Source: Nectonema munidae (Eukaryota; Nematomorpha; Nectonematoida; Nectonematidae). From it: a stretch of DNA of 64,000 bases. The position numbers and the translations under genes were made by a program. Below, one piece after another: positions 35,101 through 46,649 of this stretch. Under the pieces are notes generated by a model, which was given only the letters and a program-made list of their open reading frames with translations, was not told the DNA's origin and ran no database searches. Numbering within the stretch: position 1 is the stretch's first letter; the number at the start of each line of letters is the position of its first letter. The stretch spans positions 124,001-188,000 of the forward strand of contig JAUIRK010001040.1 of assembly GCA_030549495.1 (NCBI GenBank), given 5' to 3'.

Positions 35101-38100
35101 ACAGATCGCTAGAACTAGTCTAAACTCTTTCACATCAAATCACACTAACAAAAAATTCCACACACCCAAACTTTATATACTACACAGAAAGCACACCAAC
35201 AATATTAACACTCCAAAAACTATACGGCCACACTCACAGCTAACATCAAAACTCCACACAACCGCAAGGAAATACAATTTCAGACATTATCCATAACTAA
35301 GAAAATTTGATTATCAGCACCGACATCTCCACCAAGCTATCCACAAAAGACTCAAATACGCGATACCAAGAGACCAAATCTCACTTCCATTCCACCACAT
35401 CTCATCACCGAAACATCATGGCACGCAATCACCTCACTATCATCAAACCATATTCCCATTCTTGCCACAGTTTACTTCAAACCACAAAAAGGAAAAAGAC
35501 CCATAGCTTTGACGAACTACTAAACAGACAACTGAAGTGACTCTCATTCCAAATGCATACATCGAAAATAAAATAACAACCGCGAATCATTCAAATCCAC
35601 ACAATACAACATACACCACCTAAACATTGAAAAAAGGCAAAAACAAATACTATAATATTCAAATTACATCATTTGAATGACGCACCATAACAAATCTTTT
35701 TTTCTTGTTGTTTATATAATCATCCATTTTTCAAATTCACGTCATATTTGGATACTGAATAACGTGACCTTTGCTTCATCATTTATTGCTCCTATTGCTA
35801 TGCCAATTCTGTAATATATGCCATTTTTAGTTCCGTTACACCTTTTTGCAATTCCTTTACATCCTTTTGCGATTTAATTACAGGCATTATCTTATGTAAA
35901 ATTAATTGAATTTTATTATATTATAATTTTTTAAAAATATTTAGTTCTAGTATATTTTTTTTATTTTAAATAAATTTTTTTCTACAGGATTTTGTTTGAT
36001 ACCATGTTTTTTTGACAAAATTTTGGGAAATTTTTAGATTCGTTCAATTCTTATGTTTTATACCCCATTTTAAAGGGAATTTTATACGGATTACAAGGAT
36101 GTAAAATTTTTTGATCATTTAAACATTTTTGAAATAAAAAGTTAAAAAAAAATGAATCAAAAGTTAAAATAAATATATTTAAACAAAACCATGACAAAGT
36201 AATGCTTTTTGAATGTTTCTTGATACCCGAGAAAAATAATTTTGACAATCGTTTGCATGATATTTCAATAACCTGAGATCAGTGTGCTTCTCCATTTAGT
36301 TTACTCAAAGACTTTTAGCGTTGTTCTTAATCTTTGAAAATGCATATTCAATAGGGTTTAGCATAAGAGTAAGGAGATAAATATTTGATTGTAAGATGTA
36401 GCTCGAATTGATTGAGATTGATTTTTTTTATGAAAAAATTATAAAAAAAAACTTATAAAAATATTGTAAATATCAATAAAAATTATCTAAAAGCATGAGT
36501 TTGAATTAAAAAAAAATTTAATTGAGTTCCAACAGGGTGCCCTTTGAGGACTAGAATTTTGAAGACTAATCGTCTGCTTTATTTTTCAATGCAATTTTGT
36601 ATATCTAAAGCAGACGATTTTCATTTCTTGGGACAGCGGTGTCCCACCGGTCCTCAAAAGGTTAGAATTCACTTATCACATTTTTTGTTGAATAAAAGCT
36701 CCAGATTTCAGTTTTTCTTTTCTTCTCACGACAAACAAAATTTTGTATTTCTTACAAAAATAAATGAATATAAAAATACTTTAAAGGTAGAAAATGGCTT
36801 TTATACTAAAAAAAGAGAAAAATAATCACATTTGGAGAGAAAAAATATTTAACTCCATTTTTTGACATGTAAGATTAGTGAATGAAAAACCGGGACATCT
36901 GGCAACCCTACACATGACCATCTAGTAGTTATCAACCAAAACAATACATCGCAGAACTAGCTAACAAAAATCCAATCTCTTCCAAAAGTGTCCAATTTCT
37001 TCACCTTTATCCATTGCAAAATTTATACTTAAACACACACAGGCTCGTTGAGCGATTTTGCCTCTCTAAAAAGATCATAAAATATATAAATGTATACCCT
37101 TTCTTGTAGTACTCGCCCCATTGTTTTGCCGTATCAGTTTTGCCCCCTCTACTTGGAGACTGGTGACTGGGCTGGCCACACAACCCAAAACACCGCTCAC
37201 CAAAATAGATTTAAAAAATACGGATCGATGGACAGTTTTGGGTTAACCCATTTACGACCAATGTTCCTATTTTGGAACATAAGTAATTTCATCTTCGTCT
37301 GCTTTTTTCAATGACTTTGAATATAAATCGTCTGCGTTTTTTTAGATATCGTCTGCTTTGCTTGGTCTTAAATGGGTTAAAGTATTTCGTGAATAAATTC
37401 TGGTTTACGCACATTTTTATAAGTTTGTAAATAAATACAAAAGGTACTTTCTATGTTTTTCAAATTTGCATTTTTTTATAACTGTTTTAACTTTTGATCA
37501 TTTTTTATAGGTATTCTAAGGAATCGACTGGAAGAGCTCAAGACTATCAAATTGCATTTCCGAACTTTCGCTCATCCCAAAAAAAACATCAGGCTGCACT
37601 CGCTATTCGATCTGAGGATGCATACTGTACTGAACCATCAAAAATGATTCATTTTGACTGAATATTAATAAAAAAAATTAGAAAGTTTACTAGTGTAATG
37701 AAAAAAATTTTTGTATCAAATATAATAATTCGTAGCGTAATCTGTCAAAAGAATAATAGAAGCTTACCTCATATCGCCACCTTCGTAATTACCGAGATGT
37801 TCTCCGGTGTCCATTGTTAAAGCGCCGGCACCTCCACCAAAGCCATATCCCTTCGGTCCGTGCTTTCTGCCATAGCACTGCTTGCAGTATATCTTCTCTT
37901 CGTGGCCAGCAAATGACATACTGTCCAGGTACTTGTTGCATAGTTCTAAACGACATCTTCATATTACTTATATCCTTTGGTGTGCAGAGAAAATGTAAAC
38001 AACCAAAATGGCGACACATACTGCACAGAATGTAGAAAAATATATTTTTTTTTAATTTTTACAATGTTTTTATAACGACATATAATATTAAAAATAGACA

Positions 38101-39995
38101 CAAAGTATATATCATGTCTTTTTTGTCTTATAAATAAGAATTGAAAGCTAATTATCTATATTATTTTTATATAATTTTTTTTATTAATTTTTTTTTATTT
38201 GATAAATGTGGCGAAATTACCTAAAATTGATATTAGACTTTTTTATTTGAAATATAAAATTTATAAGATTGAAAAAACAAATACAGGAAATCCTTGCATA
38301 ACGCGGTTAATTGATTCTGATCAACGTCCGCACTATGCAAAACTGCGTTGTTCAATGTTAAAATTTATAATAATGATTCAATGAGACTGGTTCGCACAAA
38401 AAATTATAAATTAGATGTAAAAAAAAATAAATTAAAAAAAACCGCGTTATAGCAAAGCCTGCAGTGATCAAAACCGCGCTTTCCAAGGACTTCCTGTAGT
38501 TAGATTAAAAAATGATTCAAAAGTTAAGGAGAAACTAGGAAACCTTTTTATGTAACGATAACGATAGCGTGAATCCTCTATTTTAATCATGACTTTGTGA
38601 TCTTAGTTAATTTACACCACCATCATTAGTTATTAAAATTAGATATTTAGTAATGACACTTTTCCTTAGTAAGTTATTCATTCAACAAAACGACGTCCAA
38701 TACAAAAAAATTCACAGAAACATCGCAATACATTTTGTTCATTCAATGAAATATAAAAGTGTGATTTGCATGGGTATTTTAAAATATTCAAAGATATTTA
38801 GATTTAAATAAAAAACGGTTAATTTAAGATTTTTAAGATAGAAGTGGACTTGAATAAAAAAATGATGTCTTATTTTTTAACGAATAGGATAATGAAAATA
38901 CTTTTACACATCAAACAAACAAAAGTTTTCTTTCTAAAAAAACATAAATTTTGAATTAATCAATTTTAAAAAACATATATTTTGAATATTGAAAAATTAT
39001 AAAACAGTATAAAATAGTTCATGATTAAAAATCCTTTTTTTTTAAATTTTTTAAATAAATATATAAATATTTTTTTTATTTTAAAATAAATTTTTTTTTT
39101 AAATACAATATAATTTGCAGTCATAATATTCTTTTCAGGTGATAAATTAATTTAAAATTAGTAAGTAAAATTATTGACTTTACTATCATAACCTGAAATG
39201 CTTCCGCATCATTCATTTTCCATTTAAAAAATATGTTAGATATTCAAAAAAGTATTTTGCTATGGATAAGTTTTGACTATCTAATTCTAAATTGTCAAAT
39301 TGGAAAAATGTCTGAATTGAATTTCACCAATTGATTCGGGATTCTGAGTTCAATAATCAATTACAAGAGTGAATCCATTAGCCTCCTAATTAAATGAGTT
39401 AAAAAAACTTTCGTGTAATTTGTTTCCTCGTTCATAAAATTTGTTTAGTTGACAATTTTCTTTTTTTTTTAGAAAAAAGTTGACTTTAAAAAATATTTCC
39501 TCATTTTTATAAAAATAAGTCACCTTGTAAAAAAACTTTCTAAAATTTTATTTTTGGAATTTCAAGTTAATTTAAATACTATTATAATTAAAACTTTTTC
39601 CCAATTTAATATCCAATTAAAATTTGACTTTATAAAAAAATTATTTTTAATTTTTTTTTAAATAATTTTGACTTTACTGAATATTGTAAACTTCAAATAA
39701 GTATGAAATCATAGATCAAATTGATATAAAAAACACTATGGAAGATTTTTTGTATTTACTAGTTTTCAGAGACCTAAATATTAGATTTACAGTTTTCAAC
39801 ATTACCAATAACATGCATGTCATTAAACGTTATTACGCGTTTCAAAAGAGTAAAAACATATGAGGAAAAGAATGGCTTACCACATTTGAAACAAAATTTG
39901 TGAAAGCTCAGATTATTAGCAAGTCTCTCTTCTGCTTTGAAAACAGATTTTCCGCACTTTGGGCATTTTGGAGAGGTGGGAGGAACAAAGGGCAT
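31733..39995 (-). CDS. Muscle LIM protein (Mlp60A/Mlp84B/CSRP family), 3' end not found
   Basis: Two-LIM-domain adaptor of muscle; in the known family it binds actin-crosslinkers at the Z-disc and also enters the nucleus. Coding exons recognised: 39,995-39,881, 37,945-37,768, 32,502-32,379 and 31,826-31,733 (170 codons). Each has GT-AG borders and matching phases (1, 2, 0, 1). LIM1 starts [16 protein letters not shown], continues [17 protein letters not shown] and [17 protein letters not shown], and is followed by the glycine-rich linker [15 protein letters not shown]2 starts [16 protein letters not shown], then [17 protein letters not shown] and DTYCK. The last zinc ligand and the second FGPKG linker should lie in a further exon that I did not find; reading through the donor gives KYAIFSSHHHHH and a stop, without the last Cys. 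The ATG sits three bases after a CAATAG acceptor, so a non-coding first exon is expected. Introns carry LINE, piggyBac and MITE remains. Confidence 0.9.
32158..32215. repeat. G/C homopolymer-rich patch
   Basis: Several runs of five to seven G or C in a row beside A-rich sequence. It adjoins the end of the repeated segment. Run lengths are unreliable here. Confidence 0.4.
33528..34096 (-). pseudogene. piggyBac transposase remnant
   Basis: The minus strand (33,887 downward) encodes [19 protein letters not shown] then [10 protein letters not shown]. This matches the block around the first catalytic Asp of piggyBac transposases (TxDEQLxPFRGRxxFxxYMPSKPxKYGxK). The second and third Asp blocks are not seen. 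A second minus frame just upstream (34,096-33,911) may be part of it. The fragment lies in intron 2 of the muscle LIM gene and is unlike the copy at 4 kb in detail. Confidence 0.7.
35340..35540 (+). pseudogene. LINE endonuclease scrap in a G-poor tract
   Basis: One plus frame reads [20 protein letters not shown] followed by [13 protein letters not shown] and [11 protein letters not shown], then a stop. The (S)SDHxPI motif near the end of LINE endonucleases is recognisable, with Asn in place of the catalytic Asp. The surrounding 35,090-35,660 plus strand is strikingly poor in G and rich in A and C. Confidence 0.5.
36535..36662. mobile_element. Small inverted-repeat element (MITE-like)
   Basis: Outer inverted repeats CCCTTTGAGGAC (36,540) and GTCCTCAAAAGG (about 36,651) enclose a second pair, CGTCTGCTTTA / TAAAGCAGACG. 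No target duplication was verified. Confidence 0.45.
37247..37376. mobile_element. piggyBac-type MITE (130 bp) with TTAA sites
   Basis: Flanked by TTAA on both sides (37,243-37,246 and 37,377-37,380). Ends CCCATTTACGACCAA and, inverted, CCCATTTAAGACCAA. TTAA target duplication plus CCC termini define the piggyBac superfamily. CGTCTGC occurs three times inside (about 37,298, 37,329 and 37,350). It lies in an intron of the muscle LIM gene. Confidence 0.85.
38284..38496. mobile_element. pogo/Tigger-type MITE (213 bp)
   Basis: Inverted ends CAGGAAATCCTTGCATAACG and CAGGAAGTCCTTGGAAAGCG lie between TA dinucleotides (38,282-38,283 and 38,497-38,498). TA targets and CAGG(A/T)A(G/A)TCCT ends are the pogo/Tigger pattern. 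Intron 1 of the muscle LIM gene. Confidence 0.75.
38499..39774. other. AT-rich intron 1 sequence
   Basis: Between LIM exons 1 and 2; extremely A/T-rich with many homopolymer runs. No element with recognisable ends. Confidence 0.6.
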
Positions 39996-40602
39996 TTTCT
40001 ATTGAAAGAGAAAATTGCAGAATGAAATAGAAAAAGTATTGAAATTAATAATAAATAAATTCAAAATATTATTTTTCTCAGGTTATGAAATTAAAAATTT
40101 TGTTAATCAAATATTTTGGAACTATAAAATGTCAAATTTGCATCAACCTATAAGAAGGAAAAGTTTAATTGATAAGAATATAAGGACATTTCTATTCACC
40201 AGACATGTCAAAACCAACAAAATAATGCGTTTATTGTTAAAAATTTTCTGTAATAGATTATTCACAGGAAAAAATTTAAAGTGTATCATAATTTTAAAAT
40301 TAAAATTTTAGTAGCACAGAATTGCAAAAGCTAGCAAATTTTGCAAAAATTAGGCCCCGAGTACCCCAAAAAGTCCAACACCAACGAAATACTTACCGAT
40401 TCCCAAAAAAATTCAGAGCTTAGGAGTTGGAAAAAAATATTGACCACTACTTCTGAAAAGTTTTCTATCCCCCTTTTGACTTCATTTGGAATAAAACATG
40501 GCTTGATTTTAATCATAACTTATGTATGAGAATTATGCTACACGTGTGTAACAATCACACTTGGTGAAATTAAACTTTATAACTATTTTCATTTGTTTAT
40601 AT

Positions 40603-41537
40603 CAGTGTTGGGCCGAATTTAAATTGATTGTGATTACTATTTCGGACCTTCATTAATCCGACACTTTGATTATTCAGGAAATCTTTAATTCAGTAAAATT
40701 ATTGATTGATTGATTGATTCAACAACTGACCGTAAATCACTAATTCGGACCTTAGTTAACCCGGCACTTTGATTATTCAGGAAATCTTAAATTTAGTAAA
40801 ATTATTGATTGATTGATTCAATTAACAAATGAGTTTCTTGAAGGTTTAGAAAATAAATGTTACATAATTGAAGAAGAACTAATGAGTCTTTATATCTTGC
40901 AAGGAAAATTAATTAAAAATTAATTAATAGGTTTAAAAAAAAGTTAAAAAAAATATCTACACCCAGTAGAATCAGTATATCTGAAAATTATCTGAAAAAT
41001 AGTTTGTTGTACTTTTAGTACTAAACTGACATCTGACATTGAATTATAGTTCGAGTCAAGTTTATAGTAAGAGATATCGAGTAAACAAAATGTGGTTTTA
41101 TAAGAATCACTAAAGCGAAAAATTTAATAATTCGGAAAGGCATAATCCCAGGCATTACGAATTAGTGATAGTCGACTGTATACGATTCTAATTCTGATTC
41201 TGGATACTAAAAAAATATATTTGTAGATATTTACAGGCGCGTTTAGCTGGATGTGGAAAAATGGATTGCTTTAGTTTCCAGTAGCTTACTGGATCACCAT
41301 CATATGTGCTGAAATATGTCATAGCGATAAGATGATTATTAGTTTCTCACGAAACTTTGCTCGTTCTCCTGATGTACAACCTAGCCCCACAATTGCAGAG
41401 AGAATGTGATTTTTGGGGTTCCCTAGGTTTGATTTTGATTTTAATTTTAGGTTTTTTTAAAAAAATGATTAAGATTCTAATTACAATTCAAAGGATTTTT
41501 GTGTTTCTAATTATAATCAAAATCGAACCCAACTCTA
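40603..41537. mobile_element. hAT-type non-autonomous element (935 bp)
   Basis: Left end CAGTGTTGGGCCGAATTT and inverted right end TAGAGTTGGGTTCGATTTTG share the TTGGG-NNCGA-TTT core of hAT termini. Flanking 8-mers GTTTATAT (40,595-40,602) and GCTTATAT (41,538-41,545) match at 7 of 8 positions, as expected for an old 8-bp duplication. Inside, a direct repeat (CGGACCTTNATTAA, then CACTTTGATTATTCAGGAAA; about 40,644 and 40,750) and a pogo-like end CAGTCGACTATCACTAATTC (minus strand, about 41,180) suggest a nested element. Confidence 0.7.
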
Positions 41538-42134
41538 GCTTATATGAAATTTTTTCAGAGTTTGAAAATAGAAAAAGTAAATCTAAATAAAGTAGCTAGA
41601 AAATGGCGTTATTAGAAAATGATTAATAAAATTTTGCATTCATATTTTGCAAGTAAAATTCGCAAAACAAAACAACTTAAAAATGATAACAAAAATAAGC
41701 TAGCTTCTTTTTAGATATTTTTGAAGAAGCTCTCCAAATGAATCTAATAATAATTAATGAACATTAGCATGCGTCTGTGTATGTGTGTGTGTTACTAATA
41801 AAATTTTGTTGATTCTATGAGAGCATAAGTCGAGAAATCTTGTATGAAAGTCGGAGTCAACAGACTTGGAAGTCCTACAAAAATGGGCTAGTGACCTAAT
41901 TGCATTTCATAATCAAAAGATTAAAATTGCTAACGAAAAAAATAATTAATCGTGCGTGATTGATTATAGCGCCCCATGCTGTGATCTCATCTGTAGTGTT
42001 CTATTCTTGGTAATGTTTTACTTAACGGTTCCGTCAATCAAAAATTTTCCAGGCAATTATTTATTGTTGTGATGTCAATCAAAAAATACATTTTTCAAAG
42101 TAGTTTATTTCATTGATATAAATTGCTTAATAAA

Positions 42135-42440
42135 TTTGAAAACAATGTCCATATGTGTGAAAAATAATTAAATATAGCAATACGTCTCGTACCCCAAATC
42201 AAAGAAAAATGTTTCAAAGCATTCCAAAACTCTTTGAAACACTTAAAAATGTCGTAACATGTTTATAAAATTAGGAAGATAACTTTACTTTAAAATTAAC
42301 TATATATAGTAAACATATTACACAACCCAAAACATCCAAAAGATTTCAAAATATTTCCTTGTTTTGGGGTACGAAATGTATTTGCAATATATTTAATTGT
42401 CTTTTTAAACATATTTAGACATTGTTTTCATAATATGGAC
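42135..42440. repeat. Foldback repeat, arms about 90 bp
   Basis: The left arm (GAAAACAATGTCCATATG ... CTCGTACCCCAAATC, 42,138-42,228) pairs with the complement of 42,335-42,440 (GAAAACAATGTCTAAATATG ... TTCGTACCCCAAAAC) at roughly 70% identity. Probably an old foldback transposon. A related direct repeat, CAAAAATTTTNCAGGCAATTAT and AGTAGTTTATTT, links 42,035-42,120 with 43,185-43,275. Confidence 0.55.
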
Positions 42441-43370
42441 ATCGTTTTCATAGTTTCAAAGCATTTTAGGCAGTTTTATGAGTGTTTTGAAATTATAGAT
42501 AACATTTTGGTAAGTTTTGAAGTGTTTTAGTCTGGCCGTAAAATTAAAGCTATAATCGTTTCCTCATTTTCTTACTGGTCTAAAAGAAAAAGCAAAGGTA
42601 AAAATGGCTTTTCATGAAAAAAAAATTAAATTTCTTGTTTTTTATTTGTGGTTTTAATATATTAAAAAACTATATATATTAAATTTTAATTGAATGTAGA
42701 ATTATTTTTATTTGAATAAATCAATCTTAAAAACTAGTTTGAAGTTGGTCTCAGTAAATTTAATAACCTTGTTGTAACTTAAAAGTTTTTGAATCAAATT
42801 TTCATTAATGTTTAGGTTATCAAATACTCATTTTTGAGTCTCAAATACAAGCACACATACCCTGGCTACCAAATTTTAAACTTCTATCGCCAAAGCAAAA
42901 TTACAAATACTTTTCCCATAAACTTAAAAATGCTTATACATATGTGATGGTTCAGCGTATCAAATTAACATATGAATATATTCATCATTTCAATCAAACA
43001 GTAGTTATAGCTCAGCTTCACTGATCAACGGAAATTTTCAGGAGGTAATTTTGAGTTGCTTTATCCATTTTGTCATTTTGGTATGATACATCACTCTCTT
43101 GTATTTATCATTACATTTTACACAATACAATTACAAATACAGCAAACTTATCATTTAAAAATGGCAATGTTTTACTTTATGGTTTCGCCAATCAAAAATT
43201 TTTTCAAGCAATTATGAGATGTCAATCAAACTATACATTTTCAACGTAGTTTATTTTGTTGATATATATTACTAAAGATTCCAGACTAACTCATTAAATT
43301 TAAAAAATTTTAAACAAATTAAGATATTAAAATTTTTGATAAATGGAACTGTAAAATAAAACATTACATT

Positions 43371-43615
43371 GCCGGCAGATGGCTTAGTGGTAGGAGTGTA
43401 GGCTCTTGATCCAGATGATCTGAGTTCGATTCTCGATCGTGACTATCCTTACCATCCGTCCAACTATGGATGATTATTCTCACCTATGAATGCGATACCG
43501 ACAACTAAAAAAATGTATTTTGTCCTCTTAATTCAAGGTTGTGCAACTCATGGCCAATTGCATAATCGGATAGTCGTATCTTTGATACCGAGAAAACAAG
43601 GTAAATAAAATAATT
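43371..43615 (+). mobile_element. tRNA-derived SINE
   Basis: The head has a Pol III A box (TGGCTTAGTGGTAGGAG, about 43,380) and a B box (GAGTTCGATTCTC, about 43,423), spaced as in a tRNA. The acceptor stem does not pair (GCCGGCA against TCGTGAC), so it is not a working tRNA. The body continues to about 43,610 and ends near a short A-rich GGTAAATAAAATAA. Only one copy is evident in the window; the 3' part is partly echoed near 33,285 (AGTCGTATCTTTGAT). Confidence 0.75.
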
Positions 43616-44368
43616 TTAGACCATTTTTGCATAAGTACAATCGAAAAGGAAATTCATTATATGAAAATTGTAAATAAAATGATGCTGAGAAAATAGATAA
43701 ATGAGGGAGGAAATTAAAAAAAAAATTTACATTAAATTTGTTCATGAATATTAAATTGATTCAATTCACATCATTAATAATAATAGAGCCACACCTGGTA
43801 TAACATTTTTCCAAAGTCGGTGATTCGTTGAAGACCCTGACGTCTGAAATTTTTATTCCTATATTTTTTCTTACAAGATCATCTACGATAATTCTAAATT
43901 TTAAAAATTTGGAGCACCATCATCATAAAACACTATATTCGGCGCGTAGCGTATAAAACATCTTAATTATAACTATCCCTTTCCCCAAAGTAAATATTGA
44001 TTTAGATTACGAAAATGACAAATGATTTTTGATGCAATCTTCTAGTTCTTAGTAATTCACCCTTTACTTATGTTAATTCTTTTTAATTTCGCGATTAGGT
44101 TAATGAAAAGCAATCCTAAAAAAATGAATTTATAATCTCTTCAAATAAAATTTCCAGTTTTGGGGCCCTACCTCCTGGAATTTAATTTCTGCATCCGCCC
44201 TTGTAAGGAATTGGAATGTTTAGGGAATGCAAAAAATTCTCTGTGAGTTTTTTTCCAATCAAAGATGCGAAGGCGATAACTAGTCAACTCTATCTATGTG
44301 AGTGGACTCTCTCTCTCTCTCTGATTAATTAAAATAAAAGCAGGGCAGAGAAAAAAAATATATAACTT

Positions 44369-44455
44369 ACCACTATTTTTTTTGAAAGAGCAAGAGGAGA
44401 GGTGAATATCGTTGATGTCTTCTCAATGAATCCAAAAAAACTCACGCAATTAAAA
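44369..44455 (-). other. Candidate non-coding first exon of the muscle LIM gene
   Basis: The minus strand shows a GC-richer patch ending ATAGTG|GTAAGTTAT, a strong splice donor, with no ATG-led frame. It lies about 4.4 kb upstream of the LIM start codon, which itself follows an acceptor. The link is inferred from position and splice-site logic only. Confidence 0.3.
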
Positions 44456-44833
44456 ATAAAATTGGCGCGTTAACGAGAAAATATTCTGCTGTTGTCGCTT
44501 GTCAATAAAATTTTATGTTACACACGAGATGACGGTAATGATAGGACAAACCTTATAATGAGGAACACTTTTTCGCAAACAAAAACATATGCAGGCACTT
44601 CTTGACAATCAGGCATGTGGAGAGGAGGACGAAAAAGGGAAATAAGTTCTTGGAAGAAGAAGCATACAGAACTCCTAGCATGAGTGCCACAGCGATATAT
44701 CTCTATATTAGTAAAATCTTTGGCACTTCTCATTTGTTTACGCATTTGAGAGTAAACAATTCGAAGGATCTCTAGCAATGGTTTAAAAACTAACAACTTG
44801 GAAAGATAGGTATGATGAATTCATCAAGGATGA

Positions 44834-44970
44834 ATGACGAAGAGAATAATAGCCAAATGTGCTCTCCTTGTGCTGATCGGAAATTTATTATGCTTACTTT
44901 GCATATCCTCGGGACAAGTTCCCGCGCTCAGCGGAGCCATCACTACATTGAGAAGGGGGAGACATGGTCT
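44834..44970 (+). CDS. Possible first exon of a short secreted peptide
   Basis: The ATG at 44,834 opens MTKRIIAKCALLVLIGNLL followed by CLLCISSG, a textbook signal peptide (basic start, hydrophobic core, small residues at the cleavage site). QVPALSGAITTLRRGRHGLT follows, with a dibasic/basic cluster. The patch is clearly GC-richer than its surroundings. A donor-like GGTACT lies at about 44,969. A GC-rich acceptor-led patch follows at about 45,573, where phase 1 would give TIQVKNYWIGTPDGL and a stop. The family is not recognised; a neuropeptide-like precursor is one reading. The exon end and partner are inference. Confidence 0.35.
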
Positions 44971-45019
44971 GACTGGTACTTTTTGGGGCGTTAAATATAT
45001 TTATTTAAAAAACTTTTAA

Positions 45020-46130
45020 AATTTCTATATAATCTAATGGAGATGTGTTTTGGCGTTGTCTTCAATGTTTTTTGTAGTAAGGCGTGAAAAATGTTATTGG
45101 CGTAATTGTATATCTGTCATATCAGATGAATAGACGGATTCTAGTTTGTCGAATTTTACTTTGACAAACTGTACACTCTTCATAGATTCCACACATTTTT
45201 GGATTCATAGAATTCCATATCGATGAACCAAGTTTTTACACATTCTGAATGAAAGATTGCTACTTGACGAACTTTTTTCTTTCTAGATTTTTCCATTTTG
45301 ACAAATCCTTTTTAAATTTTTACTATTGATAATATTAGCTTTAGTATTCACTATCTATACTAACCAATTAACCAACCTGGATCGTTCATATGGATTTCAT
45401 CTAAAGGGAATGATTTTTCGTCAAAGTCACTCATCCATCCATAATTCGTCCATTCAAGATTGGTCCATCTGCAATGGCACTATTATATAATATGGATTGT
45501 AAGATAATATATTCTATAATAAAGATCTATTTTAAAATTTCTTTTTAAACACAAAAAATTACCCAATCACAGGCACTATACAAGTTAAGAACTATTGGAT
45601 AGGGACGCCAGATGGCTTGTGAGCGCACAGGTCGGAAATTGCATAGATCAGAGGGAGATGGATATTTCACCGGAAGGACATTTTCCTGCAACGATCATTT
45701 GTCATAAAATGAAAAAAATAAAATTATGTAACTTATATATTTTAATAAAAATCAAGGATGTAAAAGGGGGGCCAGCGAATTCACCAACAACAATTTATAG
45801 CCATGCACAACTAACTTATCGAACCCAAGTAAACCCCCTATTATTATTATTATTATTTAAAAAAGTTAGGCATAATTTTGTCATTTTTGTTTACTAAAAT
45901 TAAAAATTATAGTTATAGGCTACTGCTTTCAACTAAATCAATAGTTTAATTATTATTATTATACTTTAATTCAAATTTAATTTCACCGTATTGGTGGTAT
46001 TTTTCATAGCGCCCGCACAATGATATATCCGTATGAACAAAATCTATAAAAATTTTCCCCTATAAAAATGTATTTTGCCATGGTTTGGAAAAAGTCATAT
46101 TCATTTATTTATAATGAAAGACAGGTAAAC
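45020..46130. other. Mostly unassigned sequence
   Basis: It includes a GC-richer patch at 45,570-45,720 that may be an exon (see previous entry). The rest is AT-rich with no recognised feature. Confidence 0.4.
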
Positions 46131-46139
46131 CTTAACTTA

Positions 46140-46232
46140 GAGTTAGGATCGGAAGGTACTAATGATATTTTGCGATGAGATTCCGATATTTAAAAACCGA
46201 CGATTCCGATTAATCGTCCCATCCCTTCTCTA
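46140..46232. mobile_element. hAT MITE end fragment
   Basis: On the minus strand the right end reads AGGGATGGGACGATTAATCG, a well-known hAT MITE terminus style; GGATCGGAAGG at about 46,147 may belong to the other side. Another CAATGATTCTCAACC end of hAT type lies at about 46,430. Confidence 0.4.
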
Positions 46233-46649
46233 GATGCTATATACAAGAGTTACGCAGTATAAAGAGTTGGTATTTGGGATCAGCACGCGGACCTTGATTT
46301 TTGAAATTTTTCACCCACAACATCAAGAAGTTTTCCCAACTGGGTTTCAGTGAATTTGTGTGTTTGATAAATTGTGCATGACGGTAAATTATTGTCAGTG
46401 AATTGTTGTAGATGAATTCGCCTATAGACCAATGATTCTCAACCATTTTTCACTTATGGAAGCTTTTCAAACTCAAAAAAATTTTTTTATTGCTACGAAT
46501 AGTGGTTTTATTTATCAAAAATATATAAATAAGTAAGCCGTTATTTATCACTCAATGAAAGAGATCATGCTGCACTAAAAACGCAATTCAAAAATGATGG
46601 CTTTATTTTAAATTCGTGTTTCTGTGATAAGGCTTTTATTTGGATTCCA

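Noticed and set aside
37814-38035. Plus-strand frame over LIM exon 2
   Set aside because: The minus strand carries the muscle LIM coding sequence with correct splice sites.
43371-43445. tRNA gene
   Set aside because: A and B boxes are present, but the acceptor stem does not pair and the sequence runs on into a SINE body.
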